The notes below the pieces were generated by a model. It ran no database searches. It was given only the letters and a program-made list of their open reading frames with translations, and was not told where the DNA came from. A DNA stretch of 64,000 nucleotides from Liopterus haemorrhoidalis (taxonomy: Eukaryota; Arthropoda; Insecta; Coleoptera; Dytiscidae), in contig OZ020611.1 in NCBI GenBank assembly GCA_963971575.1, positions 63,707,381 to 63,771,380 on the forward strand, read 5' to 3'. Below, in pieces: positions 43,723 to 54,779 of this stretch (positions are counted from its first letter, which is position 1; every line of letters starts with the position of its first letter). The translations under genes and the position numbers were made by a program.

Positions 43723-44942
43723 CAGGGCCGGATTAATCTATTTTGTGGCCCTAGACATTTTTTCCATGCCGGGCCCCACCAAGAAATAGACCAAAAAAAA
43801 ATACTCTCAAAAAATCAGAAAACAAATGAAATTTTAAAAAAAATAATAATAATAATAATGTTCCTGGGTAGTTAAAAAACTAATGCATATGTTAATTTTT
43901 ATTAATAAAAGAATTTTCAATACAAAACAAAATAAATAAATTTTAGTTTTTATTCCAATAGAATCAGTAGGGAAAATTATCAATTATTTCATCATAATTG
44001 ATATTGTCCAAAGCATTTAGTTCGATATATAGTACAGCTAAAGAAGTTAATTTTGATTGGCTCAATGAGTTTCCTAAATAACTTTTACACGTTTTAATAG
44101 TGAAAACGACCTTTCATCAGATGCATTTGATACAGGCAAAATTAAATATATGCGCAATAAGATTTCTATATTTGGAAGTGTGGAGACAATTTTTGTGGTT
44201 TTTATAAATTGTAGCATATTAGATAGCAACTTTAAATTTTGGCTTTTACAAATTAACATAAATTGCAACAGTTCCTCGTCCAATTCTTCAGTATCTTCAT
44301 TGTACCATCTTTTTAGCAATGCGGTATGTTCAGTTCTAATTGATACGTCGTCATCTAAGTCTGTATGAAATATTTTAAAAATCTCGTCAATGTCTTTGTA
44401 ACTTTTGCTACGTAGTTTTAGTTCAAAAGATATTTTGTCACAAATCACATAAAAACAATTTCGTTTAAAGGCTTCTTGACCCTGACTACAAGAACTTACG
44501 TCCTCCGCATCATGATGAACTTCATCAAAAAATCCTTTCCATTTTCGGGACCTTTTTTTTAAATCGGAATGCCTCCGCTTCCCATATTCTATTTCGGGAA
44601 ATAAACTTCTTAAACTATTTACGTAATTAAATAAATTGTCAAAAATATTTGCCGCAAACGAGATTGGCATAGTAGGATCTTGTAATGATTTACTGCTTGC
44701 ATTTATTCTGGAAAGAATTTCATCCCAAATAACTGTTAATAAAATGAATTCTAAATTATTAATTTTGTTTGCTATTTCTCGTTTTTTTTTTTTTTTCAAT
44801 ATAATCTTTTATTTATTTTGTGAAATAAAAGGAAACTTTTATTTTTTTATATGTTTCTTCAAAGTGGACGGTTGGACGGGGCCCCTCAAAAAACCGGGCC
44901 CTAGACATTTGTCTCATTTGTCTATGCCATGATCCGGCCTTG
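43723..44942 (-). mobile_element. hAT transposon, 5'-deleted, perfect target duplication
   Basis: Ends CAGGGCCGGATTAATC and CAAGGCCGGATCATGG (reverse complement of right). TATGCAGT is repeated exactly at 43715-43722 and 44943-44950. TCTAGGGCCCGG-like subterminal sequence is found on both sides. The 1220-bp length retains only the C-terminal part of the transposase. Confidence 0.95.
43974..44800 (-). pseudogene. hAT transposase C-terminal half (ZMYM/hAT-5-like)
   Basis: A 241-codon frame (44074-44799) starts in an A-rich run and contains DEILSRINASSKSLQDPTMP, RSRKWKGFF, FKRNCFYVICDKISFELKLR, TLPNIEILLRIYLILPVSNA and ERSFSLLKRVK. One frame change near 44090 continues SYLGNSLSQSKLTSLAVLYI to a stop at 43974. 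LP--NIE--LRIYL-LPVSNASDERSFS-LK and the S-(M/L)SQ-(R/K)L--LA tail are the hATC dimerisation domain, as in ZMYM1-like proteins derived from hAT. The N-terminal zinc fingers and most of the catalytic core are deleted. Only one frameshift in ~270 codons suggests a fairly young copy. Confidence 0.88.
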
Positions 44943-44949
44943 TATGCAG

Positions 44950-46020
44950 TTCTGTGTGGCCCCTAACGCATAGCGAATGTAATAACTCACTGTGATCTTA
45001 GCATAACTCTTATCAAAGTTATCTCGATAAGCTTCGCGCACTCGTTAATCAGAAAAATGCTGCTATTCTCCGTTACAAGTATACACAATGAGGACGAAAA
45101 GCTGTATATTCAACACTACATTCGGTATGTGTTCCAGCAATGCAAAAACGAAACGAACTCATGGGAATCAATATACTCTGTTAGCGAAAAATCATTATTA
45201 TATGGCATTTAGCAGCTATTACAATATATCCCAAGCTATTTATCTAAGCTAGTCAACATTTTAAACGGGTTATTTTGTCGTTACTAAATAAAAGAAGTTA
45301 AAAGTTAAATACATAAATAATATTAAATAAACTAAATAATAAAAGTAATATTTTAAAATGCTATTAACTTACTAAGTTAAACATCTTGACAATATACTCT
45401 TAAAGCAATAATTTAATAAGTTAATGATAATAAAATATAAATTATCTTTGAGAAATAATACTCCTCCAAGGCTATAATGCGATATAAAATTTAAAGTATT
45501 ATGAATTTATGAACTGTATTCTCATAACGTTAGGAACTACAATGATGGCGAAAAATACACAAATAAGATATATAAATATATTTCATTTTTAAAGGATAAG
45601 GTAAGAAGAATATAGAAGAGAAAATATATTTTCGAATCACGACAGATAGGATAAAATATTGTTAATAAATGGATTTTGTATGTATCCTAGATTTGGCATT
45701 GGGCGTGATCATATGAAACTTCAATTCTTATATCCTACATACAAGAAAAACAAAGTTACGAATGTAAATCGAGAAACAAATCGATTTTCTACAAGCAAAA
45801 ATGAGGATTTTCGAGACGAAACTACATTTTAGCAAATTCTAGAAAAAAACTAGGTTGATATTTTTTTATCATTTTGTTGGTTAGAAAGTTCTGCTTAGAA
45901 TATAAATATACATAGTTGAAAGATAAAAACAGCACTAAAAAAAATACCAATCTAAGCCCAAAATAATATCTTGATCAATACTTTATGTTTTCATAATCAT
46001 TGTGAGACATATTACTGTAT
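44950..46020. other. No recognised feature
   Basis: AT-rich; neither strand has a long open frame. No repeat ends recognised. Confidence 0.55.
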
Positions 46021-46029
46021 CACTGAGAA

Positions 46030-46180
46030 GTGAAAAAATTAAGTGTAAATTTCCAAACGTTTCAGAGTTCGTGGGTATCTAGTAAGTGACCATATTATTT
46101 ATAGCCTGTTTCTTTGCTTTAAGCGGAACTAGATCTTGAATTCTAGTAACTGTTAACGTTTGATTGAAACTTCAAAAATG
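46030..46180 (+). repeat. Dispersed-family start fragment and second dispersed repeat
   Basis: AAAAAATTAAGTGTAAATTT, then GTTTCAGAGTTCGTGGGTAT (46036-46078), is a diverged 5' end of the ~1-kb family. It is followed at 46108 by GCCTGTTTCTTTGCTTTAAG, GGAACTAGA and TTCTAGTAAC, the partner of 14588-14665. Confidence 0.55.
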
Positions 46181-46404
46181 TGTCCCTTAAAAACGTATTT
46201 TTTGCTGATTGACGGGGTCAGGCTCATGAGTCTTTCCCCCCTGTGTGCGCCTGTATATGCATGAGTTTAATTTTCTCATATTTGAGATATTTTCCAATGC
46301 TGCGGACACAATTATTTTGAATAACTTGTAAGTTTTGTAGTTTTGAATTACTAGTTATATGCCAAGTGAATGTTAATATTGGTCTGATAAGCATTTTGTA
46401 AATT

Positions 46405-46515
46405 ATTTATTCGTTTTTTTTTTAATTAATTTATTTTACATCGGCCTATTTCTGCAACAGAGAATTGAACCATTTTCACCAGTCCAAACTGCACGATTTA
46501 ATACGCTCCGTTGGC
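46405..46515 (-). repeat. tRNA-derived SINE relic
   Basis: The minus strand gives CAGTTTGGACTGGTGAAAAT, GGTTCAATTCTC (B-box-like) and GAAATAGGCCGATGTAAAAT, ending in an A-run at 46418-46427. This is the second copy of the SINE at 10700-10835. It lies downstream of the RT relic at 46560-47310. Confidence 0.55.
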
Positions 46516-46559
46516 TTTTTTTAATTAGTTAATATATGACATGATCTTTTACACATTTT

Positions 46560-47310
46560 GATGATTTTAAAGCAATATAAGATAATGATTTTAAAGAAAT
46601 ATAAGCCATTTTACAAATATTTTTGAGACGTTTACTAAAAGGAAGAGATTGTCTAGGGTTCGTCCTAAATATTCAACTGTAGCTTTATGATTTATTATGT
46701 TGTCATTCAACATATTCTTTACATATTTTAGATCTGGTATACGCTTAATTAGAATATTCCCATATTCAACGATAAGTTTAATTCGCCATTTATGAAAATG
46801 TGTGTGAATCTTACTTAAATTCTTATTTAGAGTACGTACTGTTGTATTTTGACGCCAAGACAATGTAAACAAACTGCATATAAGCTTAAATTTACGCTTT
46901 GTTCCATAACCAAATCATTAATATATAATTTAAATACTTTAGGCCCGAAAACTCTGCCCTGTGGTACTCCAGCACAAATGGTTTTAGACACTGAAAAAAT
47001 ATTGTTTACTGAAACTGTAGATTTCCAATTCGATATGTAGAATATAGTTTTAAAAAAATATAAAGAATGGAAAGATGTATTTTATTAATTTTAGTATTAA
47101 TCCATTGCGCCAGACGGTGTCGAAGGCTTTTAAAAGTGCTAGACCTGTGTATTTGTTTAAGCAAAAGTTGGTTGTTGCATAATCAATTAATCTAGTTAGA
47201 TGGTCTGTTATGCTGTGCGTATGTCTAAATCCGAAACCCGAAGAATGCCAATGCTTCGACTTGCGGATATTTTTGAGTTCCGGCATCAATCTGGAACGTA
47301 ACTACCATAT
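46560..47310 (-). pseudogene. Jockey-type reverse transcriptase relic
   Basis: Minus-strand pieces in order: MPELKNIRKSKHWHSSGFGF and RHTHSITDHLTRLIDYATTN (RT motif 2 region), TGLALLKAFDTVWRNGLILK (motif A, where the D-x-KAFD part has lost residues), AGVPQGRVFGPKVFKLYIND (motif B), then LYAVCLH where Y/F-ADD would be, and WRIKLIVEYG with further palm and thumb sequence to 46591. The catalytic YADD is destroyed and motif A is damaged. Several frame changes. When intact, this domain copies its RNA at the nicked genomic target. Confidence 0.82.
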
Positions 47311-47319
47311 CTCCAAAAT

Positions 47320-48055
47320 TAAGCAAATATAAAATAAATAAAAAAAAAATGCCTTAATAAAACAAAAAGTTTTGTTTACTTTTAGTCAGGGCTCGTACTT
47401 ACGTATTATATTTGTAAAAGAATAACAAAACCATATTTTGCAAAAGGAGTAGTGTTTCATAATTCCGTAGGGAAATGCTAGACAAAAAGAAAAGTATTGA
47501 AACTAAAACGTATTAACATTTTTTCCAGTGTGAACGTTGCTGTCAGTTGTAATAAATAACTCGATTTGAGTTTAAAACTTTAAACTAATAACATAATCCT
47601 ATGAGTGTGTAAGGAAAAACATTACATGTCAACAAGTAATTCTGTTAACGCGATATTTATACGTTACTTTAAGTTACAACGTTTAGATTTCATTACAGAA
47701 TTTCTCAAACGGTAATGTCCGTATGTGTGACATGTCGACCATTTTAAATGAATTACATATATGTATGTATACGTGTTCATTTAAGATTGACTACTGAGAT
47801 TTTATAAAAACTTTTTTAACACGCTTATTCCAGTTTAGAGTTTAATGCCAGTAGCAAACACTTTTTAATATATTTTCCTCACTGTGTTGTGTGTTTTGTT
47901 GTCAACTGGTACATTCGGGGATGAGGGTGCTGCATCTTCTTCGTATTGGAAGCCATAACAACTCAGTTCTAAATATGGTTCACTTCTTCAGATAGTCCCA
48001 ACTCACAACTGGAATTTGGAGATATTTAATCTGATCAAAAATAGGTTGATGTATT
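47320..48055. other. No recognised feature
   Basis: AT-rich. CAGGGCTCGTACTTACG at 47387 looks like one end of a hAT MITE related to 7666-7838, but no second end is visible. Confidence 0.45.
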
Positions 48056-48057
48056 TA

Positions 48058-48775
48058 CTTTTTTTTTTTTATTTAGGATATATTTTGGGAGCGCTTCTAT
48101 TGCTGTGGTTATTAGCACCCCGCTACATTTACGGTAATTTACATTGATTTACAAAGACGAATGCTGACATTAATTTACAATGAGGCATATTTACAATTTT
48201 ATGATAAGACATTTATTATTTTTCATTTATTAAGATAATTTAGAAATAATAGAACATTTGGGATTTAAATTTTACGGAACAGATCTGCTTCTTTGAGGTA
48301 GTCTATTAAAATGTTGTCTATTTTTGGGCTTAGCGCTTCTTTCAGGTTGTCTGGTATTTTGTGCTTCCGTCTGAGTTCTTCATATAGTTGGCACTCCAGG
48401 ATAATATGTTCCACGGTTACAGTTTTATTGCAGTTGTCACAGTTTTTCACCTCTTTTCTTTTCATTAGATGTTGGTGTGTAATGAATGTCTGGCCAATAC
48501 TAAGTCTTGTAAGAGCTCTCTGTTCTTTTCTGTTACCTACTGGAACCCAGAGTTTGGTTTCTTTTATATGGCAAAGTTTGTTGTTCGTTAGACTGTGCCA
48601 TTGTCGTTTCCAGTCTTCTGTTATGTTTTGCCATAAGTTGGATTTGATGTCGCTGGTAGGTACGAATATCGGTGTTATTGGAAGGTTTGCTGCCTTTTTT
48701 GCTGCTACGTCTGTCTGTTCATTCCCTCTTATCCCCACATGTGAGGGAACCCACACCAAAGTAACCTTTTACCCC
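48058..48775 (-). pseudogene. RNase H and C-terminal tail of a Jockey/I-type retrotransposon
   Basis: The minus-strand frame runs from about 48768 to the stop at 48265. It opens with LVWVPSHVGIRGNEQTDVAA (C-terminal part of a type-1 RNase H, with its conserved H and D), then KLWVPVGNRKEQRALTRLSI, GQTFITHQHLMKRKE, NCDNCNKTVTVEHIILEC and LKEALSPKIDNILIDYLKEA. A ~200-bp 3' untranslated segment ends in an A-run (T-run at 48058-48070). The 5' truncation point, with a stop just upstream of KVT, is at ~48770. The 164-codon tail is uninterrupted, so this copy is younger than the one at 3339. Confidence 0.88.
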
Positions 48776-48808
48776 TGGAGGGCCACGTTATGGAAGTTTT
48801 CCTGTATA

Positions 48809-48822
48809 TTTCTGGATCAGTA

Positions 48823-48885
<63 letters not shown>

Positions 48886-48946
48886 CTCACGCAGTGTACT
48901 CGACGCAGTTAAAGTACTGTATTCAACGGACATACTGATCCAGAAA
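48809..48946. repeat. Inverted arms enclosing a (TA)n microsatellite
   Basis: TTTCTGGATCAGTATGTC (48809-48826) is matched exactly by its reverse complement at 48929-48946. Between them are ~27 TA units (48827-48881) and a 47-bp spacer. The similarity continues a few bases outward with one mismatch. It begins right beside the truncated retrotransposon. A MITE with an expanded TA seed is the simplest reading. Confidence 0.85.
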
Positions 48947-49029
48947 CATAATTTCTGTCTTCCTTGTTGCTCATGTATTCGGTGGATTTTAGTATTTACT
49001 TCAAACCTATTGATATTCAATAAACAAAC

Positions 49030-49490
49030 ATTCTACTAATCGTCGAATATACGTTATCATAACTCAGTATGAACTTTCGTACGCAGATGCGATGAGATGT
49101 TAAGCAGTGGAGAGGGGCCTCCCTTGGTACATAAAAAAAATGTAGTTTTGTTTTCACCTCTTCCCAAGACATACCATCTTTTTCAGGTTCTTTCCTAATA
49201 CTTGTTTGAGATGTAAGATTTAGTCACCCTTTGCCTTAATGGTGATGCAAATGAGTTAAGTGCATTTTGATAGATTTGTTTTAAAATATTTGAAAAATAA
49301 TAAATACCTTCTAAAAAATAATGTAATTTGTCTCAAAGAACATATCTGAACCAAACAACTGCGTTTCAATATGAAGCGGGGTCTAGTTGGCCTAAAAATA
49401 AATGTCAATAAAGCGATATCCATGAGAAACAAAGAAATAGGATTATCCATGAGAAACAGTGGAATAGGTGGATCAGTTTTTCTACCCTGA
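49030..49490. other. No recognised feature
   Basis: AT-rich sequence between the inverted arms and the RTE-like relic. Open frames lack known motifs. Confidence 0.5.
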
Positions 49491-49514
49491 TAACATAAAC
49501 GCAAAAAGGATTTC

Positions 49515-49815
49515 ATATTTGGGACCCTCGCTAACATCTGGAAACCTACATACCGCACTGTCTAAAAAACTGCGCTTCTTTAAGATAAACGTTTTGTTCG
49601 TATTGTTATATAATTGCAAACTTTGGGAAGCCACCATTGTCATAGAAACTGCAAGTGTTACGTAAAATCAGTCGTATTATCTGGTCAAATATTATTGCTA
49701 ATGTAGAAATTTTGGAAAAGTCTACACAAGATACATTGCCATGCAAAGGTGTGTTCAAATCATCATGCGTTAAACGTTTGGCCGTCAAAAAATTGTTCGC
49801 GTTGGATCCCACATA
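49515..49815 (+). pseudogene. RTE/BovB-type reverse transcriptase tail
   Basis: The plus-strand frame reads LTSGNLHTALSKKLRFFKIN followed by VLFVLLYNCKLWEATI. After a one-base shift it reads KLQVLRKISRIIWSN, VEILEKSTQDTLPCK and VKRLAVKKLF. KLRIFK-NV-SVLLYG-E-W, KLQVFVNKCLR-I and the W-D-ISN--LW--T pattern mark the thumb and connection region behind the RT catalytic core in RTE-like elements. No catalytic motifs are left. Confidence 0.68.
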
Positions 49816-49879
49816 ATTTGACAATCGGAGTGGCAAATGCCTCAATTCGAGTGGAAAAAAGTGCTTCGGAAATTGGTTC

Positions 49880-51240
49880 AAACTGATGCAAAAGTGTATT
49901 GATTTTCATGGAGAATATTTTGAAAAACAATAAAGTCACTTTTATTGATAAATAATTGTTTTTGATCTCAAATCCAGAAATATAAAAGGCAACCTTCGTA
50001 CAAGAGGTACACACGATAAAACGCGTAGGTCTACCATAAAAAAAAATTGGGAAAGCCGATATTTTTTTAATCATGCGTCCAACGTTGGATTTAATGCTTA
50101 AGTGCAAAGCTGGATTAATATGGTATAAATTCGTAGTAGACATACAGCGTTGGACAGTCCACTACAAATTAGGAGCAGGCGGCAGTGGACGTGTTAAAAT
50201 GGTTTCCTAATTAATATGGTTTTATTTACGAAATATTTAAAAGTTCTCTGCAAAATGGATAAGGGTATTAACGTGACAACACGGCGGTTATTCCATTGTC
50301 GATCGGCGAGTATCGCACGCGAAATTAAATAAAGATAAAATCAGTATAATGACTAAAAACAAACTAACAAAAGCTTAAGATATGGCGTTAATTTCTTTAA
50401 TTTATTAAGTTAAAAGCTCAGGTACTCGTTGTTTCAATTTGTTTTAGTTAACTTAAACAGTAAATGTTACACTTTGTGCTTTCATTAATCAAAGAAAGCA
50501 GAAACACGACAAAAATTAATTTCATTCCGTGTTTGTGCTTTACGTACGTACGCGCTTTACATATAACGTAATGCAGATATTTTACATATGAATGTTACGA
50601 ACTGCTATCTTCAAATAAAACACTCGTGTGCTTCGTATTTAACATATAAACTATTATGTCTAAATCAAAAAGCAAGTCTTTTGTAAATATTTACCCAAAA
50701 AAACTAAAAGTTAAAAAAACAAACCTCAGAGTAATAGGGCACGGTCTTTTTGTTAACTATTCAAGAATGATTTTACTTTTTTTTTAAATTTATATCTCAT
50801 AACGTCTTGTCTTATTATAAAAAATATGAAGCAACCAACTCTTTCATCAAAGTTTTTCTGGCGGAAAATTGCCTGTCGTCAAATGCTTACCAATATTTAG
50901 CGATGAAGTCTACAATGAAACAACCATGACACCAAATATCGCTGACGGTCAGTCTAGGGGCGAAGCAACAAGCCATAAAACATTTCCGTTTTATAGATGC
51001 ATTGATTTTGCAAAAACTGTACATTTAATATAAAAACTACCAATCAAATGCAGTTATGGCTAAAGAAAAAATGTGCAAAATGACTGAATAATAATGAGAA
51101 TTTTGCTAAAACATGATACAGATTTACAGAAAATCTGTAAATAACAAAAGGAAATCTAAAATTACTTACTTAACTAAAAGTACTTGAGATGATCCATTAG
51201 GAAGAATATGTAGAAGACACTTACCTAAAATAAGAAAAAT
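49880..51240. other. No recognised feature
   Basis: Includes a 126-codon minus-strand open frame (49763-50143) that partly overlaps the RTE-like relic antisense and has no recognised domain. Confidence 0.5.
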
Positions 51241-51249
51241 CAATTAGTT

Positions 51250-51274
51250 AATATATATATATATATATATATAT
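51250..51274. repeat. (TA)n microsatellite
   Basis: About 12 uninterrupted AT units. Confidence 0.95.
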
Positions 51275-51279
51275 TGAAA

Positions 51280-52020
51280 AATTTTAAAAAATAAAATAAT
51301 TCAATAAAAAAACAATCCAATAAAATTAGTATATGAAATATTTTAATATTATGTGTGTGCAAAAGTCGTTTTGTTTAGCGCGCTTGTACAAGTAAAATTC
51401 AAATAAATTTCTGCCGTTTTGGGTCATGTAATAATTAAATGATAAATATAATCTCACAAAACAGTATGAACACATGAGCAATGAAAACGCCTCTTAAGCA
51501 CCCAAATCAATTTCTGTGTTCTTGGTGAAGACTTACGTATCACAGTTCTTGCAAATATTGGTTTCGATGTTTTCAGGCAGGTAATTTTAATGACAGTTAC
51601 CAACCAAGCTTTGGAACATTGAACGATTTGCAAGCATAATTGAATGAGAATCCATCGCAGATGCAAGAAGAACTCACGAACCAGTCAGCGAGTTGTTCGA
51701 ACAGTTTAGAAACGATGGCATGAGATAAGCAAAATTCAGAAGATGTGAAAGTGGATCAACATGTGCATTTCGTTGCTTGCCAGCCAACGTACAAAAGAAT
51801 TTTATGTGAAACTTGCAACTGGTGACTAAAAATGTATTATGTACAATAATCCTAAACGCACAATCATGGGTTTAAAACTAGGGTGCTACAAGGAAGCCGC
51901 TTCAAAAACTGTATTTGGTTACTTTCCAGACAACGTAAAGATTTTATTCTGAAAAATTGTTACGAGCGACGACAAAATGATTATGTACAATAATCTTAAA
52001 CGCACACATTCATGGATAGA
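51280..52020. other. No recognised feature
   Basis: AT-rich, no motif. TGATTATGTACAATAATC (51978) echoes AATGTATTATGTACAATAAT (51829), a short local repeat. Confidence 0.45.
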
Positions 52021-52029
52021 CCTTTCAAC

Positions 52030-52250
52030 TAGTGCTGGGAACCGAAACCGGTTTTTCGGGTACTTGGTTCCATTTTTCGAACAAAACCGAGCATGTAATC
52101 TTTGAGCAACCGGGTTCTGTATACCCGGTTTCGTATGCTCAGTTCAGAATACGCCATTCTAAGCTCAGGAATTAAAAATCAAATAAACTAAGAACCAGTT
52201 CTTTTTTGGAATCTTTTGGAATCGATTCTGACATCACTACTAAAAACATT
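52030..52250. mobile_element. Possible hAT-like MITE, degenerate
   Basis: TAGTGCTGGGAACCGAAACC (52031) at the left and the reverse complement of GAATCGATTCTGACATCACT (52222) at the right suggest weak hAT-type ends. GGTTTCGT-type and ACCCGGTT motifs recur inside. No convincing target duplication. Confidence 0.4.
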
Positions 52251-52409
52251 AACGGCGAAACCGAACGTTCATGCCAAAAGGATCGTTCTGTTCGTCTGAT
52301 TGGTCATCCAGGATATACTGATTTACGAGCTGCACCAACAGGTGAAATAACTACTGTCGAGCGTCATTGTCGTCAACTGACACAACGAGAGGCCACATGT
52401 AATTCTTAA

Positions 52410-52819
52410 TACAGAGCGATCATTAATGATTAATAGGCGTTTAAAGGAAGTGCGTTGCCCTGTTAGTAATTTTCATCCCTAGCTGTTTGAACCCTAGCTA
52501 CACATGACACATTTCATCATAAACGTAGATACAAATACAATTTGACATTAACATTTGTCAGACATTGACAACTTCTTGTGTATTTATTAGCAAAAAATGC
52601 TCTTTTCATTGCCATCTTTGTACAATATTTTATTGGTAAGCAAAAAATAACCACATAAATAATAGCAAATGTAGGTTATTAATAAATATTTTTTTCAATG
52701 ACCCATTAATTTGCCTTTGTAAGTTTTCCCATAGGCGCCACTGACAAGTACCAACCTATAAAATTAATCTAATAAGCGAGAAATCCAAACGCCTATCAAT
52801 CATTTTTGAACGCTCTGTA
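52410..52819. mobile_element. MITE, 410 bp, with TACAGAGCG termini
   Basis: Arms 52410-52443 and 52786-52819 match in reverse complement with about five differences, beginning TACAGAGCGATCATTAATGA and TACAGAGCGTTCAAAAATGA. CTTAA is directly repeated outside (52405-52409 and 52820-52824). The interior is non-coding. The termini resemble those of the MITE at 63322-63538 (TACAGAGTGATTATTTAATG). Confidence 0.82.
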
Positions 52820-52865
52820 CTTAACAAAGTTTTACCTTGGGCTGGGAAGTTATCTAACACGACGT

Positions 52866-54012
52866 AATGGAGGCAATTTTGATATTGTTTCAGAAACAAA
52901 ATGTCATAATTTAATTCAATACAACAATTATCCAATTAGATAAAAATATTAATAGATAATAAATAACATATTTCTTAGAGAGGGACATTTAAGATAAGTG
53001 TAGACATGTGTAATAGTGTAACTTTAATCCCATTTAAACTTAACATGGAAAGACCGTCGTATATTCTATAGAAGTTCACAAAAATGTCAAAATATTAGAT
53101 TAGATGTATTCGGACCATAGGTATGTAGTAGAATAAAGTAAATCATGGTTGGTTACCATAGAAAGAAATGGGCGTTGTCACTTGGTTAGACAAAAGATAA
53201 GAATGTCAGTTAGAATTATGCCAATGAAATAAAGTTATTTTATCAAATTGGTGTTAGTTATTTTCATAAGTTTATACACGTCATTACACGTGGAAAAAAA
53301 TTAATCCTTGTCTTTAAAATAAACATTAGTTTTGGGTTATTTTTCTAATGAGATACCTATCTCAATTATTATCAATAAATTGCCATATGAATTTTAAGAT
53401 AATACCAGATGGCCAGTTTAAAGGATGTAAAATAACATTTTTCAGTTAGACAGTGCTGGCCTCTCTGGATAGTTCAGTTTAGTCAGTCATGCAGTTATTA
53501 CAAGTCTAGGACAAGTCAGATTTTGTCCGTCATGGGTTAAACAAATTTTTAGAGTGTTGAGTCGAGTCAAGATAAATTTAACAATTAATTCCGTATGTTA
53601 GTGTAGTGTACAGTTACAAAGATGAAAATATAGTATTCAAACTTGTGAAAGACAAATGGTTTTCGGAGACGGTGGTGTTTGATTTGGTGTCAAGAAGGCA
53701 AAATAGTGCTACTGTGAAAAATGTTTCTCACGTTGTGATTGTGTGTCACTTTTTTTTTTCAGCGTATCACTATAAAAGTCTAGTGTATAATAATGTAAAT
53801 AAAAAAAATATTGTAAGAATCCTTAAATCCATCCTAAGAATCATCAATCAACTACCAGCTCAGCGAACCCGGGCGTTCATATCCGAACCGCTCGCAAATT
53901 TTGAACTCGCAAATTTTGTTATATGTAGTAGACCTTGAGTGTGAGTGATGTACAGAGTAAGTACAATTGAAGTAATATCAATATCAATATATTTTAAATT
54001 ATATCAGCAAAC
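52866..54012 (+). repeat. LTR-like dispersed repeat, copy 2
   Basis: Collinear with 21786-22497 but with an extra ~430 bp (53110-53590), which includes AATAAA at 53228 and TTACACGTGG at 53283. Shared blocks continue up to ATTATATCAGCAA (53998), after which the CA microsatellite begins. The 110-codon open frame at 53606-53938 shows no retroviral or other domain. Confidence 0.6.
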
Positions 54013-54031
54013 CATCCTATTATAAGGAACT

Positions 54032-54478
<447 letters not shown>

Positions 54479-54649
54479 AATTATTAAGAAAGACTGAACA
54501 TTCGTCTGCCAATAGAAATGATCTGGCAACTATTGAATGATCAGATAACAAAATCCTACGAATATTGATTCGATATTGTTATCTGAATATATAAGAAATG
54601 TGTGGAAAGGCCAAATCAAAATAGATAGTTTGTAAGGTGAGAACCGATC

Positions 54650-54705
54650 ACACGAACAGGTCAACCTGACTGACACTATCAGAAAAAGAAGAAGGAGATA
54701 ATAAC
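54650..54705 (-). repeat. Dispersed repeat end shared with 8388-8460
   Basis: GGTCAACCTGACTGACACTA followed by an AGAAG run is the inverse of the CTT-linked repeat at 8388. Unknown type. Confidence 0.5.
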
Positions 54706-54779
54706 GAAAAGTACTATGTTTTTAGTTAATAGTACTAAATATCCATGAAACCATTTCTGTTGGTATTATACAATATATA

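Noticed and set aside
47387..47840. Second copy of the CAGGGCTCG hAT MITE
   Set aside because: Only one end is visible; no inverted partner or octamer duplication was found.
48311..49039. 242-codon plus-strand open frame
   Set aside because: It is antisense to the RNase H/zinc-knuckle retrotransposon tail and runs through the TA microsatellite (Ile-Tyr repeats).
53606..53938. 110-codon open frame as a gag-like gene of an LTR element
   Set aside because: No zinc knuckle or other gag/pol motif, and the collinear copy at 21786-22497 does not preserve the frame.
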